A stretch of DNA of 64,000 bases from Richelia sinica FACHB-800 (lineage in GTDB: Bacteria > Cyanobacteriota > Cyanobacteriia > Cyanobacteriales > Nostocaceae), in the NCBI RefSeq assembly GCF_014698825.1, contig NZ_JACJTT010000020.1, positions 31,455-95,454 of the forward strand, read 5' to 3'. A program made the position numbers and the translations under genes. Below, in pieces: positions 47,417 through 56,742 of the stretch; positions within the stretch are counted from its first letter, which is position 1; every line of letters starts with the position of its first letter. The notes under the pieces were generated by a model. The model was not told the DNA's origin. It saw nothing but the letters and a program-made list of their open reading frames with translations, and searched no databases.

Positions 47417-48844
47417 ATGGATAGAATACAGGAAGCATTTGCCGATTTTCACCAAACAGCCATCACCGATGGAGGATATTTAGGCAGAATGCAAGCGGTA
47501 AAAAATCAAGAAAGTCACCTGACGGCAAAACTGGAAACGGAATTAAAGGCGGTAAATGCTAGACTGAAGGCTGCTAGGGTTTGTGTTTCTGTGCGAAAAT
47601 CTGGTAATTCACTACAATTGAGAACTACCCTACCTATTAAACCAGGGGATATTGATAAAAACGGTACAGGGACGAAACAATATGATATTTCTTTGGGAAT
47701 TCCCTTTAATTTTGATGGGTTGAATACTGCGGAAGAAGAAGCCCAAGAGTTAGGAAAGTTAATAGCCAGAAAGCAATTTGTATGGACGGAAAAATATTTA
47801 GGGAAGACTCGCAATAAGATTCAGGAAAAAACTATTGGTGACTTGCTGGCAAGTTTTGAAGAAACATACTTTCAAACTAGAAAACGTACTCTCAAAAGTG
47901 AAAACACTTTTAATAGTTACCTATATATTGCCAACAAACATTTACCGAAAGAAAAGTCAGCAATCAATGCTAATTTTATTGAAGCTGTGGAAATTTGTCC
48001 TTCATCGGATAGTGTGAAAAATGAGTTAATTAAAGTTATTCGGGTATTGTGTAAATGTTCTGGTTTAGAAGTACCTGATTTAAGTAATTTAAAAATTAAA
48101 TCTACAGCTAAACGTAAGCGCGATATACCAACTGATGCAGAAATAGAGCAAGAATATCTTAAGTTTGAAACCTATGCAATCAACCGTCCGACTAAGTTAA
48201 CGACGAGGGAAGATAGGAATAATTGGAAGTTATGGCGTTGGGTTTATGGAATGTTAGCTACCTATGGGTTAAGACCTAGAGAAATTTTTGTTAATCCTGA
48301 TATTGATTGGTGGTTATCATCAGATAATGCTATGAATACATGGCGAGTTAATGAAGAGTGTAAAACCGGAGAACGGGAAGCTTTACCATTATATCCTCGC
48401 TGGGTAGATACTTTTAATTTGCGAACAGATAAGGAAGCAATTGAGTTATTAAAGGCAAAAATTGCTGATAAAATTACCAGCAAACAAATCAGTTCGGCTC
48501 GACATGGTACTGACAGATGGTTTAGATTTGTGGGAATTCCTTTTCAACCCTATGATTTACGTCATGCTTGGGCAATACGAGCACATTTAATGGGGATTCC
48601 CATTAAGGCCGCTGCTGATAATTTGGGTCATTCTGTAAATATGCACACTTCAATTTATCAAAAGTGGTTTAGTTTGGAAAATCGCAAGGTTGCGATTGAG
48701 CAAGCGATTAAGAAAAAGTCTAAAGTGGAAGAGTTACAAGATATGGTGATTAAGCTGGAACAGGAGAATGAGAAATTGAGAATAGAGAATGAAAGATTGA
48801 GGTTGCAGATAGGAAATCAAGATTTGATGGGAGTAATTAATTAA
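47417..48844 (+). CDS. nifH element tyrosine recombinase (XisA family)
   Basis: A 475-residue homologue of XisA. Aligned blocks shared with the gene at 40059 include LQLRTTLPIKPGD, TAEEEAQELGKLIARK, WKLWRWVYGMLATYGLRPRE, YDLRHAWAIRAHLMGIPIKA and LGHSVNMHTSIYQKWFS; these carry the catalytic arginines, histidines and tyrosine. It ends with a similar coiled coil (MVIKLEQENEKLRIENERLR). It should excise the nifH element. Placement and direction mirror xisA in the nifD element. A specific name (such as xisA or xisC type) is not assigned. Confidence 0.92.
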   Translation: MDRIQEAFADFHQTAITDGGYLGRMQAVKNQESHLTAKLETELKAVNARLKAARVCVSVRKSGNSLQLRTTLPIKPGDIDKNGTGTKQYDISLGIPFNFDGLNTAEEEAQELGKLIARKQFVWTEKYLGKTRNKIQEKTIGDLLASFEETYFQTRKRTLKSENTFNSYLYIANKHLPKEKSAINANFIEAVEICPSSDSVKNELIKVIRVLCKCSGLEVPDLSNLKIKSTAKRKRDIPTDAEIEQEYLKFETYAINRPTKLTTREDRNNWKLWRWVYGMLATYGLRPREIFVNPDIDWWLSSDNAMNTWRVNEECKTGEREALPLYPRWVDTFNLRTDKEAIELLKAKIADKITSKQISSARHGTDRWFRFVGIPFQPYDLRHAWAIRAHLMGIPIKAAADNLGHSVNMHTSIYQKWFSLENRKVAIEQAIKKKSKVEELQDMVIKLEQENEKLRIENERLRLQIGNQDLMGVIN

Positions 48845-48931
48845 TGAAATATAGTTTCTACCAAGTAAACAAGGGCGGGCAAGATGCCCACACCACAGGA
48901 ATGGAGTGATTACTAGTGTTCTATATATAAG

Positions 48932-50641
48932 CTATTGGCAGTGATAAAGTTGATGTTCATAACCATAGATTGTTGGTAAGGCTTGGGGGTCAGAAATACA
49001 TTTTTTGAATTCATTATCTAAAGGTGCATCAAAATTAATTAGCCATAAATCAAACGGTCGTGGTAAGAATTTTAAGGTATTTCCTATAACTTTTGTAGCA
49101 GTATTCCTATCTTTTTCTTGATGGGCTAAAAGAAATTGAGGGTTAATTTTTGAATGGGAGGATTTTAATTGCCAGGCTATTCCCATCATTTCGCCAGTTT
49201 GAACTAAACTTCTGTGGGTTGTGGCGATGAGAACTGGAAATTGCGAATTTTGTTCTATGAGTGGAACTAATAAATCAGGGCGGTAGTATTTACGATAACC
49301 AAGATTAGCCGTAACTGTAATGGCACTAATTAATCCCATTAACCAAATGATGGTAATGGCTTTTTTTCCTGTAATTCCCCATTTACCAATATCTTGATTT
49401 TGATAACAAATTGCTAAACTAGCTGCTAATAAAATGATGATTGCAGGAAAGTAAACAAAGTAGTAACGTGCACCCCTTGTGAGGTCAATTCCGAGAATAT
49501 AGGTAAAGATAAAAAATAAAGCGATCGCACCCACAACTACCCCTGTCAATACCTGAGTCATTACACCGTTTTCCGGGTGCTGTAGCTGCAACTGAAAGCC
49601 ACGCACTAAAATCGGTGTTACCCAAATAAAGAATATCAACATTCCCAACCCGGAAACAATCACAATTGCTAGTTGTGGTGCTTCTACTGGCAGCAAGCAT
49701 ATCATTGTTATCCAGGCTGCTAAAGACTGAAAAATAGGGTTTACCCAATCTAGTCCCACTCGCGTACCTTGAATCCAGTTAGTTAAAGTGCTGCGATAGG
49801 GATTGTTTAAAAAGCTGGGTAACCATACTAAACCTGACACACCTGTACCAACTGCTACTGCATATATGCGTGACCACAGAGGTGAGTAGGAAATAGGGAG
49901 GAGGAGAGATTTTAGCTGGCTATTTAGCTGCGTTTGCTGATACCAAGGTAAAAGGATTAAAACCAATGCTTCAGCGCAGAGGGTGAGGGTAAAGAAGTAA
50001 TGAGTCGCAATTCCCAAAGCGTTAACTCCTAACCAGGAAAGTGCTACGGGAATAGGTAACTGTCTATGGTTTTGCAGGTGACGGACGGCAATTATTAGGC
50101 AAATTAAGGAAGCCATCACCCACAAAATAGCCAATGTATAATGACGCGCTTCTTGGGCTATAAAAATACCATAGGGTGAAACTGCCATCATGGCAGCAGA
50201 TAGCTGTCCTACCAATTGAGAACGAAAAGCTAATTTACCTAAAATATAAGCCAGGGGAATTGAGGCTGCACCTAGTAAAGCTGGAAGCGATCGCGCTGCA
50301 AACAGAGATACCAAATTATCTGGATGGGGAAATAGGTTCATCCACAGATGGGCCAGGACAAAATATAGCGGTGGATGGGTATCTTGTGTGATTATCGTCT
50401 GAATTACATCACTAATACTCGCTGCTGGATTTGGTTGGAGTGGTTGCAATAAAATATCGGCTGTAATGGCTTGGTCTAGGGGGACTGGTAAAAAACTATT
50501 ACCTAAACTAAATACTAAAGTTGCAAATTCATCAGTCCAAGGAGGTTTGCCAGTTAAATTAGCGAAACGCAAGCACAAACCAATGATGAACCATATCAGT
50601 AATAATAGAGGTTGAAACCAGCCAGCAGTCAACAAGTACAT
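48932..50641 (-). CDS. Membrane glycosyltransferase (GT39/ArnT-like)
   Basis: A 569-residue polytopic membrane protein with about ten hydrophobic helices. The N-terminal loop contains the acidic motif in GKPPWTDEFATLVFSLG and the second loop THPPLYFVLAHLW, matching GT39-type lipid-sugar transferases; the long soluble C-terminal part begins near residue 445. It would transfer a sugar from a polyprenyl donor on the outer face of the membrane. As cargo inside the nifH element it has no clear link to excision. Confidence 0.82.
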   Translation of the reverse strand: MYLLTAGWFQPLLLLIWFIIGLCLRFANLTGKPPWTDEFATLVFSLGNSFLPVPLDQAITADILLQPLQPNPAASISDVIQTIITQDTHPPLYFVLAHLWMNLFPHPDNLVSLFAARSLPALLGAASIPLAYILGKLAFRSQLVGQLSAAMMAVSPYGIFIAQEARHYTLAILWVMASLICLIIAVRHLQNHRQLPIPVALSWLGVNALGIATHYFFTLTLCAEALVLILLPWYQQTQLNSQLKSLLLPISYSPLWSRIYAVAVGTGVSGLVWLPSFLNNPYRSTLTNWIQGTRVGLDWVNPIFQSLAAWITMICLLPVEAPQLAIVIVSGLGMLIFFIWVTPILVRGFQLQLQHPENGVMTQVLTGVVVGAIALFFIFTYILGIDLTRGARYYFVYFPAIIILLAASLAICYQNQDIGKWGITGKKAITIIWLMGLISAITVTANLGYRKYYRPDLLVPLIEQNSQFPVLIATTHRSLVQTGEMMGIAWQLKSSHSKINPQFLLAHQEKDRNTATKVIGNTLKFLPRPFDLWLINFDAPLDNEFKKCISDPQALPTIYGYEHQLYHCQ

Positions 50642-50803
50642 CTGTTATCTATCACAAGTGTTACCTGCTAACAATAGCTCAAACGTAGGGTTACGGAGTC
50701 TCTATCAAATTGAGTAAAAATCAGAAGAAAAAATACTGCAAGTGTTAGATAATTTACCGCAGATATCAATTTATTCCACTCGATAAAAGAAATTATTCCG
50801 CTT

Positions 50804-50950
50804 TCAAGCATGGTCTTCTTGCTTTGGCTTTGCTGCTGTTAGCATATCTGATAATCTTTTGGCAGCTTCATGGGCATCATAAGGAGACCAAACAATAGCT
50901 TCAGTAGATGCTAATTTCTCTATTAAATTTCTAATTTCTTGCGCTTCCAT
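50804..50950 (-). CDS. 48-residue third gene of the toxin-antitoxin operon
   Basis: A short frame (MEAQEIRNLIEKLASTEA ... ending KQEDHA) starts with ATG 5 bp after the ParE-like toxin stop. It is predicted helical and contains VWSPYDAHEAAKRLSDML. No family is assigned. Tight spacing and good composition suggest a real small gene in the same transcript. Confidence 0.6.
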   Translation of the reverse strand: MEAQEIRNLIEKLASTEAIVWSPYDAHEAAKRLSDMLTAAKPKQEDHA

Positions 50951-50955
50951 ATTAT

Positions 50956-51258
50956 TTAATCTCTAAATTCTTCAAACAAATTCGTCAAATCTCTTTTTCC
51001 ATAAACCACGCGGACAATCTCAATTCCATCTTCACACGGATAGTAAAATATAATGTAATTATTAACGATAAAGCCACACAAATTAGATGTTATCCAAGAA
51101 TAATCCTTCCCCATATTGGGAAAGCCAGCCACTAGCTTACATTTTTGTCGAATATCATCAAACAGGTTGCTTGCTGCTTTAATATCAGTTTGCCCGATAA
51201 ATTCACAAATTTCATTGATGTCTTTAACTGCTAGTTCAGAGAAAACGTAACTACTCAT
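50956..51258 (-). CDS. ParE/RelE-family toxin
   Basis: A 100-residue toxin with the family pattern: SSYVFSELAVKDINEICEFIG at the N-terminus, LVAGFPNMGKDYSWITSNLC in the middle, and the final strands NNYIIFYYPCEDGIEIVRVVYGKRD. It lies 9 bp after the antitoxin gene. ParE members act on gyrase, RelE members on mRNA; the target here is unknown. It is cargo of the nifH element. Confidence 0.88.
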   Translation of the reverse strand: MSSYVFSELAVKDINEICEFIGQTDIKAASNLFDDIRQKCKLVAGFPNMGKDYSWITSNLCGFIVNNYIIFYYPCEDGIEIVRVVYGKRDLTNLFEEFRD

Positions 51259-51267
51259 ATCTTAGAT

Positions 51268-51525
51268 TTAGCTGTTTTCCATCCGTTCTAGCTTTTCTTG
51301 TAATTGTTGAAAAACTAATTCACCATCAATAACTTTGCCCTCGCGAATTTGTTGAGTTCCTTCAGCAATTTTCTCTTTTAACTCAAACAACTCCTTTTCT
51401 TTTGCATCATGTTGCTCTAAAAGTTGAAATGCTACTGCTAATAAATCATCAATACTTTTATACTTACCTTGCTGTAATTTCTGGAGAATAAATTTTTCTT
51501 GCTCTGGCTTGACTGGAATTTGCAT
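51268..51525 (-). CDS. ParD-like antitoxin
   Basis: From the ATG at 51525 (MQIPVKPEQEKFILQKLQQG) the protein is 85 residues, with a ribbon-helix-helix-like N-terminus, KSIDDLLAVAFQLL, and a charged helical tail. A strong ribosome site GAGGAGAT precedes this ATG; an upstream in-frame ATG at 51558 would add 11 residues. A toxin-antitoxin pair on the element would help retain it in vegetative cells. Confidence 0.85.
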   Translation of the reverse strand: MQIPVKPEQEKFILQKLQQGKYKSIDDLLAVAFQLLEQHDAKEKELFELKEKIAEGTQQIREGKVIDGELVFQQLQEKLERMENS

Positions 51526-51649
51526 TTTTATCTCCTCGTGTTTGAGTTTATAAGTCATGATATATGTGCAGTGATTAACGTTACATACTACATATTATTA
51601 CTGATGTGAGCCGAATATTCGTACTTACATATATTATAGTTGTTCTCCA

Positions 51650-52040
51650 ATGCTCAATACCAGAAAAGCGATCGCTCTCTTAACATACATACCCGAAAAG
51701 CGATCGCACCCCAACAACCCAACTCTCGAAAAGCGATCGCTCTCTTAACCTGCATACCCGAAATGAGATCGCACCCCAACAACCCAACTCTCGAAAAGCG
51801 ATCGCTCTCCACAAACCACATTGCAGAAAAGCAATCACACTCTCAACCCGCATCACCTAAAAGCGATCGCTCTCTTAACCTACATACCCGAAATGCGATC
51901 GCACCCCCACAACCCAACACCCAAAAAGCGATCGCACCTACAACCAAACACCAAAAAAGCGATACCTTCGGTAAGCTTCGCTAACGCACCTCACAACCCA
52001 AACACCAGAAATGCGATCGCACTCAAACCAAACACCGGAA
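51650..52040 (+). repeat. HIP1-based tandem array, about 12 units of 32-33 bp
   Basis: Units share AAAAGCGATCGC followed by CTCTCTTAACMTACATACC or ACCCCAACAACCCAACTCT. Some octamers are mutated (GAGATCGC, GCAATCAC). The two unit types alternate in the first part. One unit at 51959 has a 21-bp insertion (see that entry). Spacers are themselves repeated, so it is not a CRISPR. Reading frames across it are repeat translation, not genes. Confidence 0.88.
51959..51987. repeat. HIP1 site enlarged by a small dispersed repeat
   Basis: GCGAT, then ACCTTCGGTAAGCTTCGCTA, then ACGC: the same 29-bp design as 19915-19943, inserted into one octamer of the HIP1 array. Confidence 0.65.
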
Positions 52041-52155
52041 AAGCTATCCCCATCCTAAAAGACTGCTGGATGTGCGACCAATTACAGTGGAAAGTGATTG
52101 AATCATTTTAACTAAAGCTAACAATGAACTATTCTATATTTCAATTATAGTTAAC

Positions 52156-52782
52156 TTAATTTTTCGGTTTTTGTAAAGGGGTTTCCGCAATTACAATATC
52201 AAAATCATTAATAAATAATTTACTAATATCTCCTAATGCAAGCTTACTGTTGCTATTTCCCAAGTCCTTGCGAATTGCTCTCAGTAAAGCTTCAACTTTT
52301 AGAAAACCTTCTAAAGAATCGCTATTTTGCCAATCGTATAACTTAAATTCCGACCAAGCCTGGATAACTTCTGGACTACCCCAAATTATCAGTTTCTCAG
52401 TAAATAATTGAAATGCCTTTCTTAGCTCTTCTTGAGTTGGTTTGTCATCACCATTCTTTTCTGCAAAAATAAGGGAAAAGAATATTTCTATTTGTTTTTC
52501 ATATACTGGAATCTTTTTTTCTCGAATATCCTGCTGAATTTTTACCTGCTGTTCCCATAACTTTCCTATCACAAGAGTTAAAACAGCAATAGATACAGTT
52601 ACACCACCCGTAATAATGGCTTTACCAAGATCAGAGTCAATACTATTTAGTTTATCGATAAGTGCAGATATGAACCAATATAAACCCATACCTAATAGTA
52701 TAACTGTTACCAGAGAAACAAAAAGACTTACAGGCTTTTGTTGGCTATGATTCATAGGTGTTTCAAATTTGAATTGTGGCAA
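52156..52782 (-). CDS. Two-helix membrane protein of unknown function
   Basis: A 208-residue protein with two hydrophobic helices (PVSLFVSLVTVILLGMGLYW and AIITGGVTVSIAVLTLVIG) and a soluble C-terminal region of about 125 residues (WEQQVKIQQDIREKKIPVYE ...). The soluble part is helical. I do not recognise a family. It is the rightmost gene in the nifH element. Confidence 0.7.
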   Translation of the reverse strand: MPQFKFETPMNHSQQKPVSLFVSLVTVILLGMGLYWFISALIDKLNSIDSDLGKAIITGGVTVSIAVLTLVIGKLWEQQVKIQQDIREKKIPVYEKQIEIFFSLIFAEKNGDDKPTQEELRKAFQLFTEKLIIWGSPEVIQAWSEFKLYDWQNSDSLEGFLKVEALLRAIRKDLGNSNSKLALGDISKLFINDFDIVIAETPLQKPKN

Positions 52783-53144
52783 ACTACTTTAATGTAACAT
52801 ACTTGTAATAAGGTTGCATTAATTTATCAAAATCTACTCAGTGCGGATTACCGAACTTATATAAATTAAACTTCTCATCACTAGGGAAATTAGCATTTAA
52901 TTCTATTACTGAAAATATGAGTTTCGTTCTTTTAATCACCAATCAATAGTAAATCCTTAATCAGTAACCCATTTATCAAAAATCATGTATCCCCATTGAC
53001 ACAAGGTAAAAAATAGGGTAAAAACCCATATAAACCCCCAACAAAAACCCCATTTCCCCAAAAAATTATCAGGGCAAAAATAGGGAACAAAAAAACAAAA
53101 ATCCTCAAACAATTGCACCAACAAAAACCCTAAACAACCCCCCC

Positions 53145-53147
<3 letters not shown>
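52783..53147. other. Right end of nifH element with candidate arm sites
   Basis: About 365 bp without a gene. Two pairs of AGGGTAAA-type repeats are seen: AAGGTAAA (53003) with AGGGTAAA (53015), and AGGGCAAA (53071) with AGGGAACA (53082). All run in the same direction as the left-end pair. The last 100 bp are C/A-rich. Confidence 0.55.
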
Positions 53148-53594
<447 letters not shown>

Positions 53595-53768
53595 CTAGTA
53601 TTAGTTGGTTGATTTAGTGGGTCTGTTTTTCGTTGCTTCTCACGCCTATGTATCTACGGCAGTGAGCGTGTATAGAACGTCGCTACGGTGGCGAACGCTC
53701 TACCAAAAATAGAGTTAGTATTGAGAGCATAGTGTTTATTGGGTTGTCAGGATTTCTGGTTTTTAGGT

Positions 53769-53795
53769 GTAGGGGTTTAGCGATGCTAAACCTTA
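53769..53795. repeat. GGGTTTAGC palindrome, copy 3
   Basis: GTAGGGGTTTAGC with GCTAAACCTTAA, located just after nifU in the nifU-nifH gap. Confidence 0.75.
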
Positions 53796-53806
53796 ATTTT
53801 CAATTA

Positions 53807-54709
53807 CTACACTGCTTCGACAATGATGTCTTTGCTGATGCGATCGCGTAATCTTGCTTCAATCGCTATTTTTAAGGTCGCGGTGCTGCTAGAACATGAA
53901 CCACAAGCACCTTGGAGTTTTACTTTTACCTTATCGCCTTCTATATCGTAGAGTTCAACATCTCCACCGTCAGCGATTAAAACCGGTCTAACTTCTTCAT
54001 CAAGAACTTTTTGAATTAGGGCTATTTTCTGAACATTAGTTAATGCTTTTTGTTGCCCTAAACTAGAAACTTCTGTCTTAGCTTTCGCGCCGTTGGTGTT
54101 GAGATTTTGTTTGGCGGATTCTTGCTTTACTTCACTTATTATATCATCAATCTTCGCTAAACAGGAACCGCATCCGCCACCAGCTTTCACATAATTTGTT
54201 ACCTGCTCCGCACTGGTAAGATTATTTTCTAATACCACACGGCGAATTTTGTTTTCGCTAATGCCAAAGCAGGTGCAAACTAAGGTGCCTTCATCATCGT
54301 CATCGTGGGCAACACGAGGAATGCCTCTGTAATTATAGATAGCAGCTTCTAGAGCTTCTTGTCCCATTACAGAACAGTGCATTTTCGCTTCTGGTAAACC
54401 ACCCAAATAATCAGCAATTTCTTTATTTGTGACTTTTAAGGCTTCATCTAATGTTAAACCTTTAATCATTTCTGTCAGGGCACTGGAAGAAGCGATCGCA
54501 CTGGTGCAACCAAAGGTTTGAAAGCGAGCGTCTAAAATTTTGTCTGTGGCTACTTCCACCTTCAAATGTAATCTTAAAGCATCACCACAAGAAATACTGC
54601 CGACATCACCAGTTGCTACTTTCACACCAGGTTCATTTGTAGCTTCAATTACGCCCTGGTTTTTGGGATTGTAAAACAATTCTAATACTTTATCTGTGTA
54701 GTCCCACAT
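53807..54709 (-). CDS. nifU: Nitrogenase Fe-S scaffold NifU
   Basis: A 300-residue modular scaffold. Residues 1-125 are IscU-like ([44 protein letters not shown]). A central [2Fe-2S] domain has [11 protein letters not shown] and [12 protein letters not shown]. The C-terminal NFU domain carries the cluster motif [11 protein letters not shown]. It builds Fe-S clusters for NifH and NifB with NifS. It lies 130 bp after nifS; the gap holds a palindrome at 54758-54788. Confidence 0.95.
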   Translation of the reverse strand: MWDYTDKVLELFYNPKNQGVIEATNEPGVKVATGDVGSISCGDALRLHLKVEVATDKILDARFQTFGCTSAIASSSALTEMIKGLTLDEALKVTNKEIADYLGGLPEAKMHCSVMGQEALEAAIYNYRGIPRVAHDDDDEGTLVCTCFGISENKIRRVVLENNLTSAEQVTNYVKAGGGCGSCLAKIDDIISEVKQESAKQNLNTNGAKAKTEVSSLGQQKALTNVQKIALIQKVLDEEVRPVLIADGGDVELYDIEGDKVKVKLQGACGSCSSSTATLKIAIEARLRDRISKDIIVEAV

Positions 54710-54757
54710 TGCTGATTTTGGATGTTAGATTTTGGATTATAAGAACTCATTGAGAGT

Positions 54758-54788
54758 GGGTAGGGGTTTAGTGGTGCTAAACCCTTAC
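54758..54788. repeat. GGGTTTAGC palindrome, copy 4
   Basis: GGGTAGGGGTTTAGTGG with TGCTAAACCCTTAC in the nifS-nifU gap. Confidence 0.75.
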
Positions 54789-54838
54789 AAGGTACAGGAT
54801 TCAGGAATTCACTTTTCTACTGTTACCTGCCACCTAAT

Positions 54839-56047
54839 CTACCGATTGACCAGTGTTTGTTCCTGTTGTTGTAACCATTCCACGTCATCACTCTTGAAGG
54901 GTGATAATGAACGTAAATGTTCAACAATACCAGGCATAACTGAAATAACTTGCTCAATTTCGGCTTCTGTGGTGTAGCGACAAAGGCTGAACCGAATAGA
55001 ACCATGTAAGGTTGTGTAAGGTAAGCCCATTGCTCGTAATACGTGGGATGGTTCTAGAGAGCCAGATGTACAAGCAGAACCAGAGGATGCACAGATACCG
55101 TATTTATTCAAATGCAGGAGAATTGCTTCACCTTCGATGTATTTAAAACCAATGTTGGTGGTGTTCGGCAATCTCTGCGTTGGATGACCGTTCACTTCAC
55201 AATCGGGAATTGTAGCGAGTAAAGTTTGTTCCAAGCGATCGCGCAATTTTCTCTCTCTCTTGGTTGCTTCTTCAAAGTGTAACAGTTCCAATTCCGCAGC
55301 CTTGCCTAAACCGATGATGCCTGGGACATTCTCAGTACCTGCTCGGCGACCTCTTTCTTGATGTCCACCAATGAGCAGGGGACGGAATCTCACACCACGT
55401 CTAACGTACAAAGCACCAATACCCTTGGGAGCGTGGATTTTATGACCAGACATTGTTAACATATCGATTGTGCTGGTCTTCATGTTCAAGGGTAACTTAC
55501 CTACCGCTTGTACTGCATCGACATGGAACAACGCTCCATACTCTTTTACTCTAGCACCAATTTCCTCAATTGGGAAGATTACGCCAGTTTCATTATTGGC
55601 ATACATCAAAGTTACCAAAGCGGTGTTACCTGTCAAAGAGGCTTCCAATTCATTCAAATCTATCTGCCCTTGATGGTTTACAGACAAATAGGTAACTTGA
55701 TAACCTTGGGATTCTAATTGTTTGCAGACATTGAGAACTGCGGGATGTTCCACCTGGGAGGTGATGATGTGTCTTCTATCTGGGTGAGCTAACAAAGCCG
55801 CACGAATTGCCGCATTATCGCCTTCTGTACCACAACTGGTAAATACGATTTCTGAATCTTCTGCACCTAACAAAGCAGCAACTTGTTTTCTCGCTGTGCT
55901 GACTGCCTTTGCTAATTGCCCACCAAAGGTGTGCATACTAGAAGGGTTGCCGTAAAAATCGCGCAGATAAGGCAGCATTGCCTCAATTACTTCTGGGTCT
56001 ACCTTTGTGGTAGCGTTATTATCCAGATAGATGCAATTCTTTTGCAT
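54839..56047 (-). CDS. nifS: Cysteine desulfurase NifS
   Basis: A 402-residue PLP enzyme that takes sulfur from cysteine for NifU. It starts YLDNNATTKVDPEV, carries the PLP lysine in SGHKIHAPKGIGAL, and the catalytic cysteine in CASSGSACTSGSLEPSHVL. Length and order fit NifS. It follows fdxN by 150 bp, a gap with TCACCTG-type repeats. Confidence 0.96.
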   Translation of the reverse strand: MQKNCIYLDNNATTKVDPEVIEAMLPYLRDFYGNPSSMHTFGGQLAKAVSTARKQVAALLGAEDSEIVFTSCGTEGDNAAIRAALLAHPDRRHIITSQVEHPAVLNVCKQLESQGYQVTYLSVNHQGQIDLNELEASLTGNTALVTLMYANNETGVIFPIEEIGARVKEYGALFHVDAVQAVGKLPLNMKTSTIDMLTMSGHKIHAPKGIGALYVRRGVRFRPLLIGGHQERGRRAGTENVPGIIGLGKAAELELLHFEEATKRERKLRDRLEQTLLATIPDCEVNGHPTQRLPNTTNIGFKYIEGEAILLHLNKYGICASSGSACTSGSLEPSHVLRAMGLPYTTLHGSIRFSLCRYTTEAEIEQVISVMPGIVEHLRSLSPFKSDDVEWLQQQEQTLVNR

Positions 56048-56197
56048 AATTACCGTATAAATGGGTATTCGTAATTCGTAATTCGTAATTCCTAATAGGT
56101 GATTGGTGATGGGGAATTAGTAATTAGTAATTGGTGATTGGTTGGTTTTCACCCCTGCTTCTTCTACTGTCACCTATCACCTGTCACCTGTCACCTA

Positions 56198-56545
56198 CTA
56201 TGCCACTACTTCCTGTTGGCGTTTTTTCAACTGTTCAGCAATTTTTTGAGAATAAGTGTTATACCAACACTCCCAATAATCTTGTTTCTTAGTTAATTTC
56301 GCTATGACGCGATTATATTTAGCAAACCAATTTTCCCAATAATCACTGGGTTCTTTTACGCAACCATGACTGGTGGGGCAAACCGCTTTACATTGAGGTA
56401 CGGTGTGAATACTACCAACACAGTGGGTGCAAAGTTCAGAATCAATGAAGTGATTACCGCTATCATCTATTTTCACTGCACCAGTGGGACAAACAGACAC
56501 ACAAAGATGGCAAGAGATACACGTTCCTGTGATTTTGTAAGCCAT
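56198..56545 (-). CDS. fdxN: Bacterial-type 2[4Fe-4S] ferredoxin FdxN
   Basis: A 115-residue ferredoxin with cluster cysteines in CISCHLCVSVCPTG and CTHCVGSIHTVPQCKAVCP; the second set has the long insertion typical of nif-linked ferredoxins. The C-terminal extension is helical. The gene is in one piece, unlike in Anabaena PCC 7120 where a 55-kb element splits it. It lies between nifB and nifS. Confidence 0.95.
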   Translation of the reverse strand: MAYKITGTCISCHLCVSVCPTGAVKIDDSGNHFIDSELCTHCVGSIHTVPQCKAVCPTSHGCVKEPSDYWENWFAKYNRVIAKLTKKQDYWECWYNTYSQKIAEQLKKRQQEVVA

Positions 56546-56562
56546 GATTATTCCCTTTTTGT

Positions 56563-56652
56563 GAATTGGTAATTGGTGAAGCGGGATTTGGTGAAGCGGT
56601 AATAGGGAATCGATAATAGGGAATTGGTAATTGGTGAAGCGGGATTTGGTGA
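56563..56652 (-). repeat. 32-bp direct repeat between fdxN and nifB
   Basis: The same 32-bp sequence starting GAATTGGTAATTGGTGAAGC occurs at 56563-56594 and 56621-56652, 58 bp apart. CACCTGT/CACCTAT tandem units follow at 56671-56710. Confidence 0.8.
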
Positions 56653-56742
56653 GTAAAATTATTATTCTCTGTCACCTATCACCTGTCACCTGTCACCTAT
56701 CACCTATCTCCTAACCGTCACCAAATACCCATTACCCATGAC

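Noticed and set aside
51650..52040. CRISPR array
   Set aside because: Spacers are themselves repeated, the repeat is HIP1, units drift in sequence, and no cas gene is nearby.
51640..52111. Two overlapping reading frames across the HIP1 array
   Set aside because: They only translate the tandem units (KAIAP/KSDRSL patterns), have no start context, and change with unit number.
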